64,000 bases of DNA, taken from Heterodera schachtii (taxonomy: Eukaryota > Nematoda > Chromadorea > Rhabditida > Heteroderidae). The DNA is taken from positions 803,226 through 867,225 of the forward strand of contig SIJG01000004.1 in assembly GCA_023374025.1 (NCBI GenBank), written 5' to 3'. Position numbers and translations under genes: made by a program. Each line of letters starts with the position of its first letter. The first letter of the stretch is position 1. The notes under the pieces were generated by a model. The model did not search any database. It was not told the origin of the DNA and was given only the letters and a program-made list of their open reading frames with translations. Positions 55,300 to 64,000 of the stretch are shown here, piece after piece.

Positions 55300-56330
55300 A
55301 TGAGAAAAATAACAGCGGAAACAAAAAAATATTGGAAAAAATTCATTCAAACGAAAACACTAAAAATTTGAATAAAAATTAACCCTTTTTAATTATTTTT
55401 TATGGTGTACTTGGATTACATATGTACTTGTAAATCGGTACAACTGTACTTGGAAAGAGAGTTTTTCCAATGGGAGCTCTGCATTTAATAGACCATCAAT
55501 ATGTTTAATTGCCCAAATATTGTATTTCACATGCGCTTTTTCACATTTTAGTGTTTTTATTTAAATAAATGTCATATCCAATGACTGAGTGACCATTTGA
55601 CTATCAATTTAATAATACCATTAATACTATGTTTTGACTTTCAAATGCCAATCCCCCCCCCCCTCTCCCCTCTTTCCTCCAAATCCTCCAATCGCATTTT
55701 CCTTTTGCGCATGAGTGAATGAGTGCCGGCCGCCTCTAAGAGTGCCAAAAGGAGCAAAGTGGGCCAATTAAGCAGAAGGGCGCAAAGAGAAAAGCTGGGT
55801 GCGATGGCTTTGCCGATGTTGGTCGGCAGGATGGATGAATAATTCATTGTTTATGCAAAGGTGGACATCGCTGGACAGCAAACAGCGCACTCTTCCCGAC
55901 ACGGCACACACACACAGCAGGTGGCACGGCACCGAACGACCCCGCGGGGGGCATTTTGGGGACAAAAAGACGAAAATGCCCTCTCAATGGTTGTGTTGTG
56001 TGACCTCAATGTTCATAATCATTTTAAATGGACCACAACAGTTCAGAAGCTGATAAGCAAAATGAAAGCAGTGATCAACAAATGCCGAAACAGCACGGAA
56101 TATGATTGAAATCAGCAACAAATATAAGACAAATTCGTGAAAATGAAAAGAAAAAACTAAATGCGTGTCTCTTATATTGCTAAACGTTTTGCCATTCATC
56201 CGAATAATAGTTGCGCTTTTCAACTCATAGGGTAATGTTTTAACCTTCAGGTATTAGTTGATTAAAATTAAAAAAGTTTTAATATTCTCTTCTTGTCCCT
56301 CATTTTTAATACGATCAGTCATCAGATACA
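55300..56330. other. Spacer without a supported gene
   Basis: A minus-strand ORF at 55847-55641 has a hydrophobic stretch but no start context, splice partner or domain. A short CA-rich microsatellite lies near 55910. Confidence 0.4.
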
Positions 56331-56337
56331 TTCGTTT

Positions 56338-56618
56338 ATCTCTCTTTCTCTCTCTCACTTACTTTCACTCAATCTATCGCTCTCTCTCTCCCCCAATCTA
56401 TCACTCTTTCTCTCTCCCCCAATCTATCGCTTTCTCTCTCTCTTTCTTTCTCTCTCTCACTTACTTTCACTCAATCTATCGCTCTCTCTCTCTCTCTTCT
56501 CTCTCTCTCTTCTCTCTCTCTCTCTCTCTCTCTCCCTCTCTCCCTCTCTCTCTCTCTCTCTCCCTCTCTCTTCTCTCTCTCTCTCTCTCTCCCTCTCTCG
56601 CTCTCTCTCTCTCTCCGA
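56338..56618. repeat. CT microsatellite with interspersed TTTCACTCAATCTATC units
   Basis: About 280 bp of (CT)n. A 30-bp CACTTACTTTCACTCAATCT block occurs twice (about 56358 and 56458). ORFs across it are low-complexity artefacts. Confidence 0.9.
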
Positions 56619-56619
56619 T

Positions 56620-57625
56620 CAGCGGATTAATCTGACCAAAACATCTTCCTCCCCAATTCCCCCCAAGGTTTAACTGATCAATGAATGCTTTGCTCCCTGC
56701 TGACTGCCGCCTGTTCCCACTCGTTTTCACTTTGTTTGTTGGGTCGGCCGTTGTGTTGTTAATCGCTTTTGGTGGCCAAATCCTTCCTCGTCGGGTCGTT
56801 TGTTTCTCAGTTTGAAGCGGTGTCTTCAAAATTTGAAATGGCCATGACAAATCCCCGGCGCATTTTTAAAAAACAAAAAACATAATTTATAATTTAAATA
56901 AAATATTTTGCCTTTGTTAAAGGAAATTAATTGGAAATAACGCGAAAATGTCAAAAACACAGAATGAACAGAATTCTCTGTCCTTCCTAAAAATTGGGAT
57001 AAATTAGAAATTTATTTTAAAAATAATAATTTTCATTTTATAACTTTTTCCGTGTCTTTTTGGGCATTATTTTCCATTTTCATAACCACCCAATTGTCAG
57101 TGCTCCCGCCGTTGTTGTGACCGGAACAGAATATTTTCTACAAATTTCGTTTAACGTCGTTTTCTATCGCCAGTAATTGAATTTGGCCATTTTTGGCACC
57201 GCCCACTTCATCTTCAGAAGAAAGGCATTGGCACAAAATTGCATTTTCTTCTAATTTTGCCGCCTTTTTTGATCTGCTGAATATTTAAATTTTCTATTTT
57301 CTCCCAAAAAATGAGTGACCTCAGTCATTCGGCAGCAGAAGCCAAAAAAGAAAAGGAAGAAGGAAATCGGACACTTTCATTCATCCATTCCTTCGCACTT
57401 TCTTCCATCACCTTTCGGCCATTTCAAATAAGCCATCCTTTCACTGCCCGCAGCAGAACTGTTTATTTTTGCTTTTGTTTCACTGTTCACTAATCCCTTG
57501 GCCAAAGTCACCCCAACACGGACGGAACAACATTTTAAAAAGCAATTTTATCATATTTTAGTTCATTTTTTACGATTTTAAAATAGGTTTTATTTTTAAA
57601 TCTTACACTTTTGTAATTTTGGCAT
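56620..57625. other. Spacer upstream of the LRR gene
   Basis: No exons recognised. An ORF at 57311-57493 lacks support. It likely includes the LRR gene promoter, but no motif stands out. Confidence 0.4.
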
Positions 57626-57631
57626 CATTAA

Positions 57632-60600
57632 ATGCTTTCCATGAATTTGTGTTGTGCCGTCATTTTGCTCGTCTTCTCTTTTTCACACCCATTAATTGTT
57701 GCGGGAACACCCTCATCATCAGCTTCACAGAATATATGCAAGTGAGTGGGCTTTACGCGAATTTTGATTGAAATATAATGAGTCAAATATTTCATAATTT
57801 AAATTTTAAAATGAATTAATTAATTAGCATTTTCAAGAATTGGCATTGCTTCTGATCCCGACGGTTGGGCACAATGCCAATGCAAATTTATTGACACCAA
57901 TGCGGCATCTGTAGAGGAGCCAATGCTAAAGAGGCGAAGAGCGAAGGCACCAGCAGAAGCAATGGATGAAAAGAATGGCGGAATGTTGCAAGTGAATTGC
58001 GAAGGAATGTTTTGGACGACAATGGCCAATTTGAGCGAAATTTGGGGAGACGAAGCCGAAAATGGGCCCAAAAAGGGAGGAAAAGCGAAGGAAATTGGCC
58101 AAGAAGTGATGAATTCAAACTTGAATTTTGAAAAGTTAAAAATAAATTTTAAAAATTGTTCAGCATCTCTCTCATCCTTCTGTCAGTGCTTTGTCCATCA
58201 AAAAGACGTTTTTGAAAACGATTGGCCAAGACACTTTCCGTTCCGAGCCGAACATTCACTTTTTGGAGCTGTCCCAAAATGCCATCGAATCGGTAAACGC
58301 AAATGCTTTTCGTGGGTTGGAGGTGAGTGGCATTTTATGAGCAAAGCAATCTTTAAATGTTTCAAATAAAGGGCCAATTGTTCCACTTGGACTTGGCCGG
58401 CAATCACTTGGGCCAAGTGCCGCGCTGGTCGCTCACTTACCTGCGCCAACTGCAGCACCTTTCGCTGCGCGACAATCGCATCACGGCACTTCCTGGCGAC
58501 ACTTTCGCCGAGTTACACCTGCGAAACCTGCGCTATTTGCACTTGGACGGAAATAAGGCACAAATTGGATTTAGAAATAATTTAAGTTAATATTTTCGAA
58601 ATTAATTTTACAATTTCTCAGATCGATTCCATTGGCACGGGCTCATTGCAGTCGCTTCCTCTTCAAGTGCTTACGCTGTCGAACAATCGGATCACAAATT
58701 TGCCAAACGGTTCACTCCCGAAACAGCTTTGGCTTCTCGACCTGAGAAACAATTTTTTGTCAAAAGTATTTATTGAGTAAATTTATATATAATTTTAATT
58801 GGATTTAATAAATCCAAGGTCCCATTTGCCGCATTGGAAGGACTGAAAACACTGCGCATCGTTGACTTGGAGCGGAACAACATAACCAAACTTGGAACCC
58901 ATTGGGCAGGACAATTGGAAGCGGAGGTGGATTTGCGGCTGGCGCTTAATCGGATCGACCAATTGGCGGAGGGGGCATTTGACGCATTTCGGCGCTTTGA
59001 ACGAGTCGATCTGAGCCATAATCAGGCAATTAGCTTAATTGACCACCAATTAATATATTGAAAAGTCAAAATTGATTGCAGATCAACTCCATCGATGAAA
59101 GGGCCTTCCGTTCGGTGGTTTCCCTCTCCGAATTGGACCTCGGCTCAAACGCTCTCCCCCAAATCCCTCAAAATGCTTTTCTGCGCTTTTCCCATTCACT
59201 GCGGCGCCTGAATTTGGAGCAAAATCGGTTCAGCGAACTTCCACAGGCACTTCAGCCGTTGAGCAGCCTTCAGCAGCTCAATTTGAACGGAAATCGAATT
59301 GGGGCATTGGACGAGAAAGTGTTGGCCGGGTTTAGGGCCAATCTGAGCGAATTGTCGCTGGCCAGGAATATGCTGGGCAAGCTTATGCCATCAATGATCA
59401 TTTGGCATTTATTATTTTTAAGAGCGCATCCCATCACATGCCATTCAGGTTCTTATTCATCCATTCATTGGCACTTTGTCTCACCTCCCCCCCAGGGGAT
59501 GGTCTCTCTGCGTTCCTTGGATCTGTCCAACAATGCCATCGACTCAGTCGGCAAAATGGCCTTCGGCTCTTTCGACGGTCTGTCGACCAGCGGCGTTTCG
59601 TCCCTTCAGCGACTTTCACTGGCCGGAAACCAAATTCGTGAGCTGGTGCGCTTCATTACTGTATTATGATACAGAACTCCAATAGTTTGACCACTTATTA
59701 TTAACCTTTTACTCTCCAAAATCCGCGAAATTTTAAGCTTGGTGGCTTACCCTAAAACAGCACATTAACCAAAATATCATTACCAAATTCCATAATACGA
59801 CGAATATCATATGAAATTTAAAAAAATATCATTACCATATTGCGAATTATTTCAATTCAATAATACACGGATATATAATTAATATAAAATTTTTCGAGAT
59901 AAAATATGAAATGCCTAACTTTTTTTCAGACCAATTCCGGGGCGTTCATCTACCTTTCTAATGTGGGCTCTGATTTTGTTTTTGTAACATGGCATTACAT
60001 AATGACTGGCCATTCTTCAGCTTGTCCACCTTGACCTTAGCCACAATCGCATCGGTCGCCTCACAAAAGACGTGTTTGAACGATTGGACTCTTTGGAATG
60101 GCTTTCATTGGACGTAATTAGCCCAATTATCATTTTTACGTTAAATTTTAATTCAGTTCAACAAAATGCTCGAATTTCCGCGCAATACTCTTTCTCCACT
60201 GAACCGGCTTAAGCACCTCTCAATGGAGTCAAATTTGTTGCAAATGTTGCCCAATTATGCCTTTCAGTAAAAGCATTTGCATTTGCTTTTTAATTACCCC
60301 CTTTTTTGGTGGCTTGTCCATCTTCAATGGCTTTCATTGGCCCGTAATCGGTTTGTTTAATCCCAGTTCATTTAATAAATTGCCATTTCCTAATTCTCAG
60401 ATTGTCATCAATTAACGCGAAAATGTTCCACTCCACAAGTGCCATTCAAATTCGGTGGCTCAATTTGGCCAATAATCGGATCAATCGGATGGAAACAGCC
60501 GCTTTTCAGGCCCCACTTGGAATTGTTGTCCATTAATTGTGCGTCCTTTCCTGTTTTAGAATTTGCCTAATTTGGAACGCCTTTATTTGTCAAACAATCG

Positions 60601-63600
60601 GCTTACAACTTTGCCCACCCAAGTCAATTAATTAATCATGGATTAACCATTAACACTTTTTTGCCATTTCATTATATTTTGAATTTAGATTCTTTCATCA
60701 CTGAAGAATTTACGACAATTGAGCTTGGCTCACAATGACATCAATGAAACGCAGGAAAGCGCGTCAGTTTGACGCTAATTTGCTCATTAAAACAAATTTA
60801 GGTTCATTTTTAGATTCGCCAATTTGCCCCACCTTGAAGAGCTGACAATGGCACACAATCGATTGCGCACTATCAAAGAGGGTAACACACAAATCAGCAA
60901 TCATTTAAACCGACCGATTGATCACTTCACAATCACTTCTCTGTTACGCTTTATAACCCCCAGGCGTTTTCGACAAAGTGCCGAGTTTAAGCCGACTTGA
61001 CTTGTCGCACAATCGCATCGAAGCATTCGACTTGGACTTTCTTGGACCAAGTCAAGTGTACCAATTGAGGGTGCTTGATTTGTCTTTCAATGTCATTCGA
61101 AAGTAAAACTATTTTATAGAATTAATTAATTAATATATTATTTTTAATATTTTCAGATTGGAAATTCAATCGGCCAAACATTCGCTTCGCTCTTTGGACA
61201 TAAACAACAACCAATTGGAATTTGTGCATGATCAAATCTTCCAGGGCTTTGAGCAACTCCGATCCGTTGATCTTTCGCACAACGATTTGATCGTTCGTAA
61301 TTAATTAAATTGATTCTAATCAAATGAATTTAATGATTTTAATTAGGACCTCAGTGCCGGCTCTTTTTGGGGCAGTGTCCGTTTGGAGCGAATTGTGCTG
61401 TCGGAAAACAATCTGCGCACAATTTGGCGTAACACTTTTCGCGATCAGGTGGCACTGATCAGAAGCAAATCCATCTAATTAATTGATCATTTTCTCCGAT
61501 TAGACTCTGATCATTGAGCTTAATCTTGCGGGGAATGTTCTTCACTCGTTGGATTCGGTTGAAAATTAAAAAGTTTTATTTTGTATTTTAAAATATTTTT
61601 AAGGGAGTTTTTGGCCAAAACAATTTGCTGGGCTTGGACCTGAGTCGAAACAATTTCACGGCCATTCCAATCCGAGCATTGGCATCGGTCCGAGCAAGCC
61701 TTACGGTGCTCAAAATGTCCAAAAATGGAGTGAAAGTGCTGAATCGGAGGGATTTTGAGGGAATGCGAAATTTAAATGCGTTGGAATTGGCCGAAAATCG
61801 CATCGAAACGCTGGAAGAGGCATTTTGCCAAGGAAACACCTAAAAACGGAATTGGTTCAGGAAATGTTCTCATTTTTGCCAAAACTGAAGCATTTGGACC
61901 TGTCCGGCAACCCGGTGAACACGTGGAGCCCCCACATTTTTTTGGTTTTTCATTTTTTGAATTTTTCGGTGATTTTGAACCCCCAGGGCCTTTCCCCTTT
62001 CACCCAACATTTGGACCTTTCGCGCACCGGTCTCTTTTCGCTGCCCAAGCTGCACAAACTGTGTTCGCTGCGTTATTTGAATTTGTCGGGCAATTTCCTG
62101 TACGAATTGCCCCCGGCAGACATTGACCCTTTGCCGGCACTTCAAACGCTCGACCTCGCCCGAAACAGGCACAATTAAACAAATTTATCTTTTTTATTTG
62201 TGTATTATTTATGTTTTTACTTTTGGAGATTGGTCGAATTGCGTGCCCAACTCTTTGACAGAATGCCCGAGCTTCGGATGCTTAATTTAAGCTCTAATGT
62301 CGAACTGCGTTGGATCGACAAAGCGCTTATCAAAGGGTTGGGGCAGGTCCGTCCATTCCAATAATTAATTAATTAATGGCTAATTAGGTGCTTTTCAGTT
62401 GGAGTCACTTTCACTTTCCCAAATGTCGTCATTTTCGCGACTCCCCGACACTTCCGAATTCGCACATCTGCTCAGATTACAGTCGCTTGAGGTATTATTA
62501 ATCTGTTTATAACCATTTATTTCATCCATTTTCTTTTCAGATTCATTCCAATCCGTCAATTTTTTCTGAAAATATTTCAAAAATTCTCCAATTCCTTCCC
62601 CCACTCCGATCACTCCATTTCCAATCGACAGATCAAACCTTTTCGGGGAGGGAATTGGCCACGGCTGACCTTCGATTATTGCGCGAATTGAGCATAACTG
62701 GTGCCAAAATAAAAAATGTACGTAAAATTAAAACTTTTCTTTAATTTCTTAAATTTCAGATTGGCCAAAACGCCTTCGGCCAATTGCGCGGCTTTCGTTT
62801 CCGTCTCTCCGTCCAAAACACCCAAATTCGGCACTTTCCTCCCGAGGCATTGAACCGTTTGGTCGGCGTGACTTTTCTCCGTCTTTTTCTGAGGAATAAT
62901 CAACTTAGCACTTTTACTCCGTTTTTGCCCAGCGATCAGAAAATAATTAACGAAAGGGGGACAATGCTGGAGGCACTCGATTTGGGGGTAATTAATTACT
63001 GGTACTTAATACTATTTAATATTTAATTAAGCAAAACCCATTGGAATGTGATTGTCGCATGGAATGGCTAAGCGAATGGATAGCGCAGCAGAAAATGAAA
63101 GGCCAAGCGCAGAAACAATGGGCCGAAACGAAGGAACTGTTGAGGACATCCGAATGTGCAGAGGGAAAAGTGGGGGCATTTCACATTCATTTAATTACAT
63201 AATTATGACATTTTTAATAAATGCCAAAATAATTAATTTGTTTTTGGCAGGGCATTTTTGGCGAATTTCGCGGGGAACGAAACGCAAAAGCGAATCTGTT
63301 GGACACTTACGAAGGAGCACAGTTCATTTGGTACAGGTCGGTATAATTAATGTAATTAAGCGATTTATCCATCTAATTGAATTGTTAAAGCACTGAAAAG
63401 GGACGGCCATTTCGGCACTTTCCATCGGCCGAACAAAGCTTCGATTATGGCCAAAAAAGCATGGGTGACGGTCATCAGCAGCAGCAGCGGAGGATGAATT
63501 GTGACGAGGAAGGACGGCGGATAAACGGGGCCCAGGGCCAAAAGAGGGGGGCGACGGCGAACATTTTGGGCATTTTGGCACTTTGGGCATTCATTCGGAC

Positions 63601-63643
63601 GACGGAGGCAACACTTACCAATTGGAGGGCAATGACAGCATAA
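57632..63643 (+). CDS. Chaoptin-like extracellular leucine-rich-repeat protein, 29 exons, 1,407 aa
   Basis: Exons: 57632-57741, 57838-58134, 58187-58322, 58372-58557, 58622-58765, 58819-59025, 59082-59645, 59930-59962, 60021-60113, 60157-60266, 60309-60350, 60401-60509, 60560-60622, 60689-60762, 60814-60881, 60964-61102, 61157-61292, 61347-61448, 61504-61557, 61604-61831, 61861-61914, 61987-62168, 62229-62346, 62399-62491, 62541-62717, 62760-62987, 63032-63169, 63251-63336, 63391-63643; 4,224 nt. A signal peptide is followed by a Cys-containing N-terminal region, more than 30 LRRs (LxxLxLxxNxI), an LRR C-terminal cap (NPLECDCRMEWL...SEC) and a weakly hydrophobic tail (ANILGILALWAFI) that may be a GPI signal or membrane anchor. 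Probably a cell-surface or cuticle adhesion protein. GC donors follow 58557, 59025, 60509 and 62168. The junctions at 60309 (non-AG) and 61831 (GG donor) are atypical. Confidence 0.87.
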
Positions 63644-63649
63644 AATTGG

Positions 63650-64000
63650 AGAAAAAATATGGGTAACCAAAAAAAAAATTAATTTAATTGTAAATATTGT
63701 CTTTTTGGGTTTATGGCCGCCGAATTTGCATTTAATTTTCAATAAAAATTCTAACAAAAGATTATGGGGTCATAAAACTGCAAAAAAAAAATTTTTATTT
63801 TATTTTGTGTTGATCTTTGTGAATTGTAAATTTATTTCCTTTTAATTGCGGGTGAATAAATGATTTATTATTAATTTAATTAATTCGAAATTTTGGAAGA
63901 TTAGCGAAATGAAATCAAGGCCGGACTCTTCAAAATAATTTCCAAATCATTACAAATTAATTTGGCGAACGTTTTTTTTATTATAAATTTTACCCTTTGA
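63650..64000. other. 3' flank of the LRR gene, nothing recognised
   Basis: AT-rich; AATAAA occurs at 63740 and 63855, either of which could be the polyadenylation signal of the LRR gene. Confidence 0.4.

Noticed and set aside
55641..55847. Minus-strand ORF with a hydrophobic segment
   Set aside because: The hydrophobic part is internal, no splice partner and it runs into a G/C homopolymer; too weak to call.
56258..56850. ORFs of Ser/Leu or Arg/Glu repeats
   Set aside because: Translation of the CT microsatellite; low complexity with no gene signals.

Overview
This window looks like nuclear DNA of a nematode, most likely a plant-parasitic cyst nematode (Heteroderidae). The organism is an inference. 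It rests on AT-rich sequence, many short introns, a high share of GC-AG introns (I count 8 in about 106 modelled introns; frequent GC-AG introns are reported for Globodera), a nematode-type chemoreceptor, several small secreted proteins without recognisable family, and many hAT-like and Ty3/gypsy-like elements. Gene models were spliced by hand: I tracked intron phase at each junction and checked that each summed CDS is a multiple of three. Exon lists are in the evidence fields.

Layout. 0.9-14 kb: one very large minus-strand gene, or a gene plus a downstream 490-codon block, for a secreted Lys/Glu-rich helical protein of about 2,000-2,450 residues; its introns carry several hAT-like MITEs, including a two-level nest in intron 1. 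15.9-17.5 kb: a minus-strand modular protein with an 11-residue repeat coiled coil followed by eight copies of a Pro/Ala/Asn/Gly module, made of short phase-1 exons. 19.5-28.1 kb: transposon block with a 535-bp hAT-like MITE and an 8-kb LTR retrotransposon that contains a nested 2.5-kb non-autonomous gypsy-like element in the opposite orientation and an antisense gene for a small membrane protein. 28.7-29.4 kb: a two-exon secreted protein. 31.9-34.2 kb: HMG-CoA lyase. 34.9-36.9 kb: a Neto-like CUB-CUB-LDLa-TM protein. 37.5-39.9 kb: an unknown 382-residue protein. 41.3-44.7 kb: a cluster of three related small secreted genes. 46.9-48.1 kb: a seven-helix chemoreceptor. 49.3-49.8 kb: a Cys-rich secreted peptide. 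50.8-55.1 kb: a multicopper oxidase. 57.6-63.6 kb: a 1,407-residue chaoptin-like LRR surface protein. Spaces between genes are filled with MITEs, foldback elements, AT-rich dispersed repeats and a CT microsatellite.

How the genes relate. There is no operon or pathway; neighbours are independent. Themes are secretion (at least eight predicted secreted or surface proteins) and heavy transposon load. The most unusual signals are four introns whose reading frames and conserved motifs demand a 3' splice site that is not AG, the modular repeat gene with G|GTCC donors, and the retrotransposon with integrase upstream of a zinc-knuckle ORF.
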